Source: JABDGM01 sp046349975 (GTDB lineage: Bacteria; Planctomycetota; Planctomycetia; Pirellulales; Lacipirellulaceae). From it: DNA of 64,000 nucleotides. The notes beneath the pieces were generated by a model, which was given only the letters and a program-made list of their open reading frames with translations, ran no database searches and was not told the DNA's origin. The position numbers were made by a program, and so were the translations under genes. The DNA lies in contig JAXMBH010000020.1 in the NCBI GenBank assembly GCA_046349975.1, forward strand, positions 1 to 64,000. Reading direction: 5' to 3'. Below are positions 15,314-24,119 of this stretch, piece after piece (position 1 is the first letter of the stretch; every line of letters begins with the position of its first letter).

Positions 15314-16393
15314 ATGAGAGTACGCATTCTCGTCTGGATATTGTGCGGTGGCATGGCAGCCACATGCGCCGGCGCGGACAAAGCCGAATTCATGTTTCGC
15401 GCAAATGTCGAGGGACAGACTCTCGAGGGCAAGCCGTTGCACTGGTCTGCGACGCAGATGTTGCTGTTGGGGCGTGATGGCCAACTGTACGAATTCAATC
15501 CGAAACTCGCTCGCGATGCCGTGAAGACGGGAGCGCGTTTCGCATCGTACACCCCTTCGGAAATGAAGATCGCACTCGAGCACGAATTTGGCAATCAATT
15601 TGAAGTGTCGTCGATTCGCCACTTTGTAGTGGTGTTCCCGCGCGGCGAACGCGATTTATGGGCTGGGCGGTTCGAGGAGTTGTACAACCGGTTTGAGCAT
15701 TACTTTCGCGTGCGTGGATTTGAAGTGAAGGAACCGTTATACCCGCTGGTCGCGGTCGTGTTTCGTAACCAGGATGAATACTTGCGTGCCGCCGCGGCTG
15801 GCGGTACGCCGATGCATCCGAACACGTTGGGGCACTATCTGCCCAAATCGAATCGTGTGTTTCTATATGATGTGACGGCGGAGGATTCCAAAGCTGATTG
15901 GTCGGAGAACGCTTCGACGATCATCCACGAGGCGACGCATCAACTGGCGTTCAATACAGGGATCCATCAACGGTTTGCCGTGCAGCCGCGGTGGCTGGTG
16001 GAAGGTTTGGCGACCATGTTTGAGGCGAAGGGCGTGTGGAACGGCTTTTACGATCGGACGCAGAGCGACCGTGTGAATCCGGGACGGTTGGCCGGCTTTC
16101 GCGACTTCGTAGCCAAGCGGCGGCTGCCGGGATCTCTCGCCACGTTCCTGACAACGGATACTTTGTTCCAAAGCGACGGGGATGGCGCGTACGCAGAGGC
16201 GTGGGCGTTATCGTTCTACTTGTGTGAAACGCAGCCGCGGTTGTATGCCGAGTATTTGAACCGCGTTGGCGAGCGGCCGATGTTTAGCGATTACCCGGCG
16301 GTGGAGCGGATGGCCGATTTTCAGGCCGTGTTTGGGAGCGACCTGAAGATGATCGAGAAGCGATTTCTGCGGTATATGGAGGAGGTAAAGTAA
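15314..16393 (+). CDS. DUF1570 putative zinc metallopeptidase, secreted
   Basis: A 359-residue protein. ATG 15314 is chosen because it begins directly with a signal peptide (MRVRILVWILCGGMAATCAGA). The core contains STIIHEATHQLAFN, with the HExxH-like HEATH zinc motif near residue 215, followed by RWLVEGLATMFE, where the Glu could be the third zinc ligand as in gluzincins. This pattern, plus FVVVFPRGERDLWAGRFEELY upstream, fits DUF1570. AYAEAWALSFYLCE is also conserved in such families. Likely a periplasmic peptidase; the substrate is unknown. Confidence 0.82.
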   Translation: MRVRILVWILCGGMAATCAGADKAEFMFRANVEGQTLEGKPLHWSATQMLLLGRDGQLYEFNPKLARDAVKTGARFASYTPSEMKIALEHEFGNQFEVSSIRHFVVVFPRGERDLWAGRFEELYNRFEHYFRVRGFEVKEPLYPLVAVVFRNQDEYLRAAAAGGTPMHPNTLGHYLPKSNRVFLYDVTAEDSKADWSENASTIIHEATHQLAFNTGIHQRFAVQPRWLVEGLATMFEAKGVWNGFYDRTQSDRVNPGRLAGFRDFVAKRRLPGSLATFLTTDTLFQSDGDGAYAEAWALSFYLCETQPRLYAEYLNRVGERPMFSDYPAVERMADFQAVFGSDLKMIEKRFLRYMEEVK

Positions 16394-16433
16394 CCGAGAG
16401 ACCGCGAGGCGTTCGATCGGATTTCCCAGAGCC

Positions 16434-18170
16434 CTAGGGTTTCGACACTGCGGTATCTGCGGGAGCAGCCGGTTTTTCATCGGACTTGGCGCTCTTGTCT
16501 TCGGCGGCCGCGCCAGTGGCATCATCATCGGCGGTTTGGCGTTCGCGAGTTGGCTTCTTGTCGTGATAGGTTTGCAGCTCCTTCTGGAGCTGATCACGAT
16601 CGGATTCGAGTTTCGCCTTGTCGTCTTCTGGTTTGGCCTCGTCGACCAGCTTCTGAGCCAGTTCGACCGACTTTTCTGACCATTTCACGGCGTTGTCGAA
16701 GTCGCCGGTCTCGGCGTACGCGGCAGCGAGCGTGCTGAGGATGTGCGGTGTTTCGTAGCCGCTGGATTCGGCCGCCTTGGTGGCGAGCTTGAGGGCGCGG
16801 GCACCGTCACGAACTTTGTCGTCCGGCGAGGTGCACAATACCCAAGCGAAATTGTTTAGCAGGCTCTCGTCATCCTCTTTTTGCGTAAGCGCTTTGTCGA
16901 AGTCGGCAACGGCTTCGGCATGTTTGCCGACGTTGAGATAAGCGTCGCCGCGGAAGCGGAGGGCCGCGTAATTGTCGGGGTCTTTTTCCAACACTCGGGA
17001 GGCGGCGTCGATCGCCTTTCGCGGTTTATTGGCCAGCAGATAGAACGTGCCGAGCCGATTGAGCAACAGCTCGTTGTTCGGCGCGGATTCAAGCAACTTT
17101 TCAAGGTGGGCAATCGCCTGGTCGAGATGATTCGTAGCGGCCAGGATTTCGGCCTTCATCATGTGCGGTTGGGCTAGCGTGGGCTGCACTTTGATGGCGG
17201 CGTCGATATCTTCGAGCGCCTTCTCCGGCTGCTTCAGCTCGTAGTAAACACTAGCGCGGACCAGCAGAGTCGGTACATTATCGGGTTGCAATTCGAGCGC
17301 TTTCGAGAGTTGCTCCAAGGCCTTTTGCAGGTCACCCTTTTGACGATACAAATCGCCGCGCTGCTGGTAAGGCATCGAGGACTCTGGCGCGAGTTCGCTG
17401 GCGCGGTCGAAGCTCTTGAGCGCTTCATCGTATTTGTTGAGGCCAAGCAGGATCATGCCGCGGAGTTCGTTGGTGGCGGCGTGGTCGGGCTCGAGTTTGA
17501 GGGCGCGGTCGATATCGGCAAGGGCGTCCTCGTGTTTCTCTTTTTCAAATAGGTGTTGGGCGCGCAGCCGGAGGTATTCCGGTTTGTCCGACTGCAACTC
17601 GACGGCTTTGTTGAGATCGGCAAGTTGTTCCTTTTCGTCTTTCTGCACGGCGCTGCGGAGGGCGTACGCTTCGGCCTTTTGATCTGGAGTAGCTTCTTCG
17701 TTGTTGATGACCTTAGTTAGCGCTTTGCGAGCGGCGGATTCATCGCCGAGGGGCAGCGATTGTAATTTGCCAATCAGGAGTTGGGCGTCGACGATCTTGC
17801 TATCGAGGCTGACGGCGCGCTGCAAGTCGGAGAGGGCGAACTGGCGGAACTGCATCGAGCGCAGGCCGCGCTGCGGGTCTTGGGCCGGAACGTTGAAGAC
17901 GGCGCCGGCGAAAAGCTGGCCGCGCTGGACAAGGGTCGAGACAAGCAGTTGTTCGGCGAATTTCTTATTGTCGGCATCGAGACCTTTTTCAATGGCTGAT
18001 TCCGCGTGGTCGACGACGTCGTTGAGCTCGTCGAGCGTTTCGGCACTCACCTTGAGTTGGGTGGCCTGATCGAGATCGGCCTGCCCTTCATTCTCAGCCA
18101 GGGCGGGCGCCGCCCAGAATGCCAGCATGAAGCAAGCGAGGAGCGAAGTGAGCAAAACGAAGCGTGACAT
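16434..18170 (-). CDS. Periplasmic TPR-repeat protein
   Basis: A 578-residue protein with a signal peptide (residues 1-25, ending PALAENEG). From about residue 190 to 470 it is built of tetratricopeptide repeats, for example YLRLRAQHLFEKEKHEDALADI, and AATNELRGMILLGLNKYDEAL followed by SSMPYQQRGDLYRQKGDLQKAL, each with the small residues at positions 8, 20 and 27. The C-terminal 60 residues are Lys/Glu/Asp/Ala-rich and low in complexity. TPR proteins are scaffolds for protein complexes; the partners are not indicated by the neighbours. Confidence 0.88.
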   Translation of the reverse strand: MSRFVLLTSLLACFMLAFWAAPALAENEGQADLDQATQLKVSAETLDELNDVVDHAESAIEKGLDADNKKFAEQLLVSTLVQRGQLFAGAVFNVPAQDPQRGLRSMQFRQFALSDLQRAVSLDSKIVDAQLLIGKLQSLPLGDESAARKALTKVINNEEATPDQKAEAYALRSAVQKDEKEQLADLNKAVELQSDKPEYLRLRAQHLFEKEKHEDALADIDRALKLEPDHAATNELRGMILLGLNKYDEALKSFDRASELAPESSMPYQQRGDLYRQKGDLQKALEQLSKALELQPDNVPTLLVRASVYYELKQPEKALEDIDAAIKVQPTLAQPHMMKAEILAATNHLDQAIAHLEKLLESAPNNELLLNRLGTFYLLANKPRKAIDAASRVLEKDPDNYAALRFRGDAYLNVGKHAEAVADFDKALTQKEDDESLLNNFAWVLCTSPDDKVRDGARALKLATKAAESSGYETPHILSTLAAAYAETGDFDNAVKWSEKSVELAQKLVDEAKPEDDKAKLESDRDQLQKELQTYHDKKPTRERQTADDDATGAAAEDKSAKSDEKPAAPADTAVSKP

Positions 18171-18581
18171 GGCGGAATCTCACAAGCGGTACGGAAACGG
18201 GGCGGCCGCTCAGCCGGGAAAAATCCGGCCACAGTGCCTGGCACAGCGGCGCTGCATTATTACGGGTTTGAAAGCGTGCGGCTATGTGAAAAAGTGCGGA
18301 TTTTGGCGGCAAACGTGAGGGAAAAGCGAGCGCCGGCAGGACGGACAATCCTGTCCGTCTCACCGAAGTTGACTGGTCTGACATGCCGGTTGTCGGCGGC
18401 CCGGCCGTAGCAGATTCCTGGTTCGTTCGTATGCGATGCCGGGTGATGGGCGGACAGATATGTCCGTCCTACGCAGGAAACGCCGTCCACGTTTGCCGCT
18501 GGCGTGTGTGCGGACGCGGCCTTTCTGGGTATACTTTCGCGTTTGCGATTTTCGGTCATTATCGGGGAGTGGGTTGCGGAA
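18171..18581. repeat. Intergenic region with two GGACA/TGTCC palindromes
   Basis: A 411-base divergent spacer between the TPR gene and ychF. It contains GACGGACA-atcc-TGTCCGTC (18340-18359), a perfect 8-bp palindrome, and CGGACA-gata-TGTCCG (18451-18466), a related 6-bp one, about 110 bases apart. They appear to be two copies of one dispersed element. No coding frame of the right character was seen; the promoters of both genes must lie here. Confidence 0.6.
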
Positions 18582-19673
18582 ATGGAAGCAGGCATCGTGG
18601 GATTGCCGAATGTGGGGAAAAGCACGCTGTTCAATGCGCTGACGGCGGCCGGCATTGCGAGCGAGAACTACCCGTTTTGCACGATCGAGCCCAATGTGGG
18701 GGCGGTTTCGATCCCCGATCCGCGGCTCACAACGATCAACAAGTACATTGAGACTGAGAAAATCATTCCCGCGATATTTCAGCTGGTCGACATCGCCGGC
18801 TTGGTGCGGGGGGCGTCGCAAGGTGAAGGGTTGGGGAACAAGTTTCTCGGCAACCTGCGGAATGTCGACGCGATTTTGCACGTGGTGCGGTGCTATGAAG
18901 ATGAGAACGTGATTCACGTAGAAGGTAGTGTCGATCCGCTGCGCGATATCGAAACGATCGACACGGAGTTGATGCTGGCCGACTTGCAGTCGGTCGAGGG
19001 CATGCTCGATCGCGCGCAAAAGCAGCTTCGATTGGGAGGCGCCGAAGCAAAGCAGCGGGTCGAGATTCTCGAGGAATGCCAGAAGCTGTTGGCAGAGGGG
19101 CGGCCGGTGCGCGGCCTGTCGTACGATGAGCCGGGGGCGGGGCGAATATTCCGCGATTTGCAGCTGCTTACGTCGAAACGTGTGCTGTATGTGGCGAACG
19201 TGAGTGAGGACGATCTGGAAGGCCAAGGATCGATGGTTGCCAAGGTGCGAGAGCGGGCCGCTGCGGAAGGCAGCGAGGTTGTGCCGCTCAGTGCGCGGCT
19301 GGAGGCCGAGATTGCCGAGCTCGATGAACCAGATCGATCGGAGATGTTGAGCAGCGTAGGCTTGAAGGAACCGGCGCTCGCGGCGCTTGCGCGGGCGGCA
19401 TACAAATTGTTAGGGCTACAGAGTTTCTATACGGCCGGGCCGAAGGAAATTCGAGCGTGGACGATTCCGGTGGGGGCGACCGCCCCGCAGGCAGCCGGTG
19501 TCATTCACAGTGATTTTGAGCGGGGATTTATCCGCGTGGAGGTGTACTCGGTCGACGATTTGGTGCAGTTTGGCAGCGAGAAAGCGATTCGGGAGGCTGG
19601 CAAGCTACGGCTGGAGGGAAAAACATACGTGATGCAGGACAAGGACGTGTGTCATTTCTTGTTTAACGTGTAA
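18582..19673 (+). CDS. ychF: Redox-regulated ATPase YchF
   Basis: A 363-residue protein, the standard YchF/OLA1 length. ATG 18582 is chosen because GIVGLPNVGKSTLFNALT, the G1 loop, must start at residue 4. NYPFCTIEPNVGAVSIPD is the G2 region, VDIAGLVRGASQGEGLGNKFL the G3 region (quoted in part), and YVANVSEDDLEGQ the altered G4 that favours ATP over GTP. The C-terminal TGS domain is seen in EIRAWTIPVGATAPQAAGVIH and ends HFLFNV. YchF is a conserved cytoplasmic ATPase linked to ribosomes and oxidative stress. It is monocistronic here. Confidence 0.96.
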   Translation: MEAGIVGLPNVGKSTLFNALTAAGIASENYPFCTIEPNVGAVSIPDPRLTTINKYIETEKIIPAIFQLVDIAGLVRGASQGEGLGNKFLGNLRNVDAILHVVRCYEDENVIHVEGSVDPLRDIETIDTELMLADLQSVEGMLDRAQKQLRLGGAEAKQRVEILEECQKLLAEGRPVRGLSYDEPGAGRIFRDLQLLTSKRVLYVANVSEDDLEGQGSMVAKVRERAAAEGSEVVPLSARLEAEIAELDEPDRSEMLSSVGLKEPALAALARAAYKLLGLQSFYTAGPKEIRAWTIPVGATAPQAAGVIHSDFERGFIRVEVYSVDDLVQFGSEKAIREAGKLRLEGKTYVMQDKDVCHFLFNV

Positions 19674-19724
19674 GAGGCGGGCTGAAGCGGGGGAATTGTC
19701 TGAGTTTGCGGGGGCGGCTCGCAC

Positions 19725-19754
19725 TTGCGTGGCGGCGATAACCCACGCTACAAT
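19725..19754 (+). promoter_or_regulatory. Candidate sigma-70 promoter for the 29-residue basic peptide
   Basis: TTGCGT (19725-19730), an 18-base spacer and TACAAT (19749-19754). The start codon at 19811 would be about 50 bases downstream of the transcription start. Confidence 0.45.
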
Positions 19755-19810
19755 CGCGGTTTACGTTCGGCTGGCGGGTTAATCACTTTCATTGAAATAC
19801 GGAGTTTGCC

Positions 19811-19900
19811 TTGGGCGTTAGAAAATCGGGGAAGGGTCGGCGAAAGCTGGGGCGTAAGAAGCGCCGCATGCGGGCAAAAATTCGCCACCGTAAGAAGTAG
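19811..19900 (+). CDS. 29-residue, highly basic ribosome-associated-type peptide
   Basis: Starts at TTG 19811 with GGAG seven bases upstream and ends at TAG 19900. The peptide begins MGVRKSGKGRRKLGRKK and ends with MRAKIRHRKK; about 17 of 29 residues are Arg, Lys or His. The KxxKxRxxxRHKK-like ending resembles AURKAIP1/COX24-domain small basic proteins, which in mitochondria and in some bacteria sit on the small ribosomal subunit. A good promoter and ribosome site support that it is real. It lies between ychF and the acylase gene. The ribosomal role is inferred from composition. Confidence 0.7.
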   Translation: MGVRKSGKGRRKLGRKKRRMRAKIRHRKK

Positions 19901-20058
19901 TCTTGATCGAGGCGCGTCTCTCGCGACTCGTTTCTCACGTCGGAAGACGACTGGTATGGACTGGGGGGAAGGTGCGCGCAGTGTCGTAGCCTGAGGGAGT
20001 GCATTGCTCACCATTAGGCATGCGTTGTTGCTCAGAAGTTGGTGGGCCGTTCCCAACC

Positions 20059-20064
20059 TATAAT
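20059..20064 (+). promoter_or_regulatory. TATAAT -10 box before the acylase gene
   Basis: Consensus TATAAT 63 bases upstream of the start codon. A -35 box is weak (AAGTTG at 20036 with a 17-base spacer). Confidence 0.4.
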
Positions 20065-20126
20065 AATCTCTCGCTCCGCCCGGCAACGAATTTTCTTAAA
20101 CCGCGGCTGCCGGATACACTTCAGCC

Positions 20127-22331
20127 ATGGAATCGATTGCGGCAAAGGCGGCCCGGCATGAATTCACGGCGGCGCGCGACGAAAATGGCGTGCCGCACGT
20201 TTCCGCGCCGAACTGGCTTACGGCGTTGTACGCGTGGGGCTACCTGCACGCGATCGATCGGCCGACGCAAGTGTATTTCGCCCGGGCGGTCGCAGGCGGG
20301 CAGGCGGCCGAGCGAATTTCCAACAAGCCGGAGCTGTTGGAGATGGACAAGTTCCTTCGGCGAGCGGGGTTGTACCGTGATCTCGAACGGGAGATCAACA
20401 GCTTGCCGGAGCATATCCGCGAGCAACTCGACTGGTACTGCCAGGGCGTGAACGACGGCCTGGTGGAGGCCGGCCGCACGCTGCCGATGTGGATGACGGG
20501 CTTTCGCCCGTTGCCCTGGGAGCCGTCGTCGGTGCTGCTCATTGGCAAGCTGCTGAGTTTTGCGGGCCTGACTGTCGTCGAGCAAGAGAATGAACGCCTG
20601 TTGCTGGAACTGATTCAGCTCGGTGTCGACGACGAGCGGTTGCGTGAGCTCTTTCATCCGTACCTCGACGGCATTGATTTCGAGCCGCTGCGAGAGATCC
20701 GCATCGCGAAGCGATTGAGCGACGAAGCATTGGAGATGCTGGCCGATTTGCCGCGGCTGGCGGGTAGCAATGCCTGGGCCGTGAGCCCGGCTCGCAGCGC
20801 CTCGGGCAGTGCGCTCTTGGCTTCGGATCCCCACCTGGAAGTGAATCGGTTGCCGTCGATTTGGTACGAAATCGCGGTTAATTGGGGCGATGGTGAATAT
20901 GCAATGGGCGCGACGCTGCCCGGTTGCCCGATCATGGCGGTGGGCCGGACGCGACATTTGGCGTGGGGCGTGACGTACATGCACGCCGATACGAGCGATT
21001 ACTTCATAGAAGATTGTCGCCCGGGCGGGGCGACGGGTTGGCAATACCGCCGGGGCGATCGGTGGTTCGATTTTCAGCGCCGCCAAGAAGTAATTCGCCG
21101 CAAGAGCGATGAGCCGATCGTATTGGACGTGTACGAAAACGAGCAGGGCATTTTGACCAAGGCGCCAGACGGGGCCGAAGGGCCGGGCAAATATCTATCG
21201 GTGGCGTGGGTTGGCGAACAAGCGGAAGCGGGGCGGGCGATCGGCTCGTGGCTGGGGGTGATCGCCGCGCCAAATGCGGCGGCGGCAATGGAAACGGTGC
21301 GTATGGGGCCGCATCCGTCGCTGGTGTGGGTGTTCGCTGATCGTGACGGACATATTGGAACGCAGGCCAGCGGCTGGATACCGCAGCGCGGTAGCGGCAA
21401 TTCCGGCATCGTGCCCGTGCCGGCGTGGGATCCGGAGAATCACTGGCAGGGGCGTGTACGGGCGGACTTGTTGCCGCGAGATTACGACCCGGCGATCGGT
21501 TTCGTTGCGAGTGCGAATGAAGAATTGTACCGTCGCGATGGACCGCCGCTGCACGCGCATGGGCAGCCTGATTATCGCAAGCGGCGCATTGTGGAGCGGC
21601 TGACCGAAATGCCGCGGGCCACGCTCGAACAGATGCAGGATTTGCAGTACGACGTGCTGAGCTTGCAGGCCCGCGACTTGTTGCCAGTACTACTGGCGCT
21701 TGTTGATGACGGCCCGTTAAAGCACAAACTCGCCACGTGGGATTGTCGCTACACGCCGGAGAGCACAGAGGCCACGCTATTTCAGCATTTCTACCGCAAC
21801 GTGGTGCTGCAGATTTTCGGCAACGAGCAGGGCATCGGCTGGCGGCGGATGTTCTATCTGTGCACGCGAATGGGCTTTTCGATGATGGTCCTGACGGCCG
21901 TCGATCGCACGTTGCGAAAGGTGACGTCTTCCTGGTGGCGTGGAAGGAGCAAGAAGGCGCTCGTGCAACGCGCGGCCGAACTCGCCCAGCAAGAGCCCGT
22001 GGTACCATGGTCGGAGTTCAATACGTTTCATTTCGTAAACCGCTTCTTTGGCGGGACACGCGGCGGCAGATTGCTTGGATTCAAGTCGAAGGCGATTGCG
22101 ATGCCGGGGTGCCACGCGACCCCGTTTCAGGGGCACCTCATGACAACAGCCACGCGTGAAACGACGTTCGCGCCGACGTATCATTTCGTTACCGATCTCG
22201 GCGGCGACGAAGCATGGACGAATCTTCCCGGCGGGCCCAGTGAAAACCGGTTTTCGCAGTGGTACAAAGTGGATATTCCGCGGTGGATTGCCGGCGAATA
22301 CAAGCGGCTGACGCCGGGCGGCCAGGATTAG
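20127..22331 (+). CDS. Penicillin acylase family Ntn hydrolase
   Basis: A 734-residue S45-family hydrolase. The autocatalytic nucleophile Ser is in LAGSNAWAVSPARSASG (near residue 214), and DPHLEVNRLPSIWYEI follows as in penicillin and acyl-homoserine-lactone acylases. The proenzyme would be cut before that Ser into alpha and beta chains. GAFTLPG-like and GRTRHLAWGVT segments lie downstream, and the C-terminus has the family's HLM-type pocket (PFQGHLMTTATRETTF). Unlike most members no signal peptide is visible; the protein starts MESIAAKAARHEFTAARDENG. It would act on an amide-linked acyl compound, possibly in the cytoplasm. The PLP decarboxylase gene follows after 26 bases. Confidence 0.88.
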   Translation: MESIAAKAARHEFTAARDENGVPHVSAPNWLTALYAWGYLHAIDRPTQVYFARAVAGGQAAERISNKPELLEMDKFLRRAGLYRDLEREINSLPEHIREQLDWYCQGVNDGLVEAGRTLPMWMTGFRPLPWEPSSVLLIGKLLSFAGLTVVEQENERLLLELIQLGVDDERLRELFHPYLDGIDFEPLREIRIAKRLSDEALEMLADLPRLAGSNAWAVSPARSASGSALLASDPHLEVNRLPSIWYEIAVNWGDGEYAMGATLPGCPIMAVGRTRHLAWGVTYMHADTSDYFIEDCRPGGATGWQYRRGDRWFDFQRRQEVIRRKSDEPIVLDVYENEQGILTKAPDGAEGPGKYLSVAWVGEQAEAGRAIGSWLGVIAAPNAAAAMETVRMGPHPSLVWVFADRDGHIGTQASGWIPQRGSGNSGIVPVPAWDPENHWQGRVRADLLPRDYDPAIGFVASANEELYRRDGPPLHAHGQPDYRKRRIVERLTEMPRATLEQMQDLQYDVLSLQARDLLPVLLALVDDGPLKHKLATWDCRYTPESTEATLFQHFYRNVVLQIFGNEQGIGWRRMFYLCTRMGFSMMVLTAVDRTLRKVTSSWWRGRSKKALVQRAAELAQQEPVVPWSEFNTFHFVNRFFGGTRGGRLLGFKSKAIAMPGCHATPFQGHLMTTATRETTFAPTYHFVTDLGGDEAWTNLPGGPSENRFSQWYKVDIPRWIAGEYKRLTPGGQD

Positions 22332-22357
22332 ACCATCTTGCTGAGAGCGACCGTGCC

Positions 22358-23866
22358 ATGGCCGACCAAGATTTGACTGCCGCTCGAGCGCGAGTCGCCG
22401 CCATATACGATGCGGCGGCGCTGGAGCAGGCTGGGCAGGCTTTAGTCAGTGTGTTGGCTCAGCACCTGCGCCGCGTGCAGTCGCGCAATAGCAAAGTACT
22501 CAATTGGCAGGCGCCGATCGAGCTTGTGCGGGAAGCGCGCGCCTTTCTCGATGCCGGCCAGGTCGCAACCGATCGCGATGCCATTGCTGCCCGGCTAAGC
22601 AGCATCGCGCACGAGACGCTGGCTCGCGGGCAGAACCTGCATCATCCGCATTACGTGGGGCACCAGGTTCCAGCGCCAGTGCCGCTAGCCGGGCTGTTTG
22701 ATTTGGTTGGCAGCGTCACGAACCAAGTGATGGCGATTTATGAAATGGGTCCCTGGGCGACGGCGGTCGAGCATGCGGTGGTCGACGCGGTTGGCGAGCG
22801 ACTCGGGTTCACCCCAGGGAGGTTTGCCGGACTCGTTACTTCCGGCGGCACGCTTGCGAACCTCACGGGTTTGCTCACCGCGCGCAATGTGATACTCGAC
22901 AAATCCTGGTCGGCTGGATTGGGCGCTCGAAAACCCGCGCCGGTGCTCGTGGCGCATGCGGATGCTCACTATTCTGTGACTCGGTCGGCTGGGATCCTGG
23001 GAATTGGCACCGATCACATCGTATCTGCGGCGCTCGATAGTCGCCGCCGGATGGACCCGAACCGACTGGACGAGACGCTAAGAGATTTGCGAACGCGTGG
23101 CGTGCCGATCATTGCGGTATCGGGCGCCGCTTGCGCGACGCCGATCGGCGCGTTCGATCCCATTCCGGAAGTTGTGGATGTTTGTCGTCGCCACGACGTG
23201 TGGTTGCACATGGACGCGGCGCACGGCGGGGCCTTGGCATTCAGTTCCCGTTATCGACACTTGTTGACGGGAATCGAGCAGGCAGACACAGTCGTTTGTG
23301 ATGCCCACAAGATGATGTTCATGCCGGCGTTGTGTGCGATGTTGTTTTATCGCAGCCCTGCGCATCGTCTGGCAGCGTTTCACCAGGAAGCGCCGTATTT
23401 GTTTGACCCATTGGCGCCCGAACTGGCCGAGTATGACAGCGGCGTGGCCAACCTCGAATGCACGAAGCGAGCGGCGGCGTTTGGCGTTTGGGGAATTTGG
23501 TCGCTGCTTGGCGAGCAGATTTTTGCCGATATGGTGGATGTCACCATTGACACAGCCCGGGAGTTCTATGAGTTGCTGGTGGAGGCGGCAGATTTTGAAA
23601 CACTGCACGAGCCCCAGTGTAATATCGTGGCGTTCCGCTACCTGCCCGCGGAGTTGCGCGAAGCAGGAGCCACGGAACTGGACACCTTTCAGCTTCGCTT
23701 GCGCCGGCGAGTGATCGAATCGGGCGAGTATTACCTGGTGCAGAGCAAGATTGATGGTCGACCGGTGTTGCGGACGACGATCATGAATCCGCTGACGACG
23801 CCCGATGACCTCCGCGGCTTGATGGCGTGCCTGCGGCGCGTCGGAGGGGCGCTACTGGATGAATAG
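22358..23866 (+). CDS. PLP-dependent group II amino-acid decarboxylase
   Basis: A 502-residue protein. ATG 22358 is chosen as the first start after the acylase stop; an earlier frame runs into that gene. LHHPHYVGHQVP, GLVTSGGTLANLTGLL, WLHMDAAHGGALAF and CDAHKMMFMP (the PLP Schiff-base Lys) identify the group II decarboxylase fold shared by glutamate, aromatic L-amino acid and diaminobutyrate decarboxylases. The HxDAAxGG Asp binds the pyridine nitrogen. The substrate cannot be assigned from the sequence. It is probably cotranscribed with the upstream acylase, which suggests a shared pathway, for instance release and decarboxylation of an acylated amino acid; that is inference. Confidence 0.9.
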   Translation: MADQDLTAARARVAAIYDAAALEQAGQALVSVLAQHLRRVQSRNSKVLNWQAPIELVREARAFLDAGQVATDRDAIAARLSSIAHETLARGQNLHHPHYVGHQVPAPVPLAGLFDLVGSVTNQVMAIYEMGPWATAVEHAVVDAVGERLGFTPGRFAGLVTSGGTLANLTGLLTARNVILDKSWSAGLGARKPAPVLVAHADAHYSVTRSAGILGIGTDHIVSAALDSRRRMDPNRLDETLRDLRTRGVPIIAVSGAACATPIGAFDPIPEVVDVCRRHDVWLHMDAAHGGALAFSSRYRHLLTGIEQADTVVCDAHKMMFMPALCAMLFYRSPAHRLAAFHQEAPYLFDPLAPELAEYDSGVANLECTKRAAAFGVWGIWSLLGEQIFADMVDVTIDTAREFYELLVEAADFETLHEPQCNIVAFRYLPAELREAGATELDTFQLRLRRRVIESGEYYLVQSKIDGRPVLRTTIMNPLTTPDDLRGLMACLRRVGGALLDE

Positions 23867-23885
23867 CCCAGCCGTCTCGGCTGGG
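23867..23885. repeat. CCCAGCC-GGCTGGG hairpin
   Basis: Perfect 7-bp stem with a 5-base loop directly after the decarboxylase stop codon, followed by a G-rich run. It may end transcription of the acylase-decarboxylase pair or be a dispersed repeat; there is no U-tract. Confidence 0.5.
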
Positions 23886-23950
23886 TGGGGGCGCCGATTC
23901 CAAATGCCTTGGCAAGATACTTCGCCGGGCCGGAACGGCTCGGCAATATA

Positions 23951-24088
23951 TTAACGATTTCCGCTCTTGCGCACGTGTTGAGCGGCGAGTTTGTTATTCG
24001 CGCGGGCCTTGCTTTGGTCCATCTTCTTCCGCAGGTGAGCGAACTTGGTTGCCGGCTTACGGCCCGTGTTGTTTTGTGCTTTAGACAT
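23951..24088 (-). CDS. 45-residue basic, Lys/Arg-rich small protein
   Basis: The frame runs from ATG 24088 to TAA 23951 with GGAG nine bases before the start. It begins MSKAQNNTGRKPATKFAHLR and ends with AAQHVRKSGNR, is rich in Lys, Arg, Asn and Ala, has no hydrophobic stretch and no cysteine, and is predicted to be mostly helical. I do not recognise a family; a nucleic-acid- or ribosome-binding role is suggested only by charge. It lies 31 bases downstream of the HETGH membrane-protein gene on the same strand. Confidence 0.6.
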   Translation of the reverse strand: MSKAQNNTGRKPATKFAHLRKKMDQSKARANNKLAAQHVRKSGNR

Positions 24089-24119
24089 CGCTCAATCTCC
24101 TGTTCTCATAATGAGGAGC

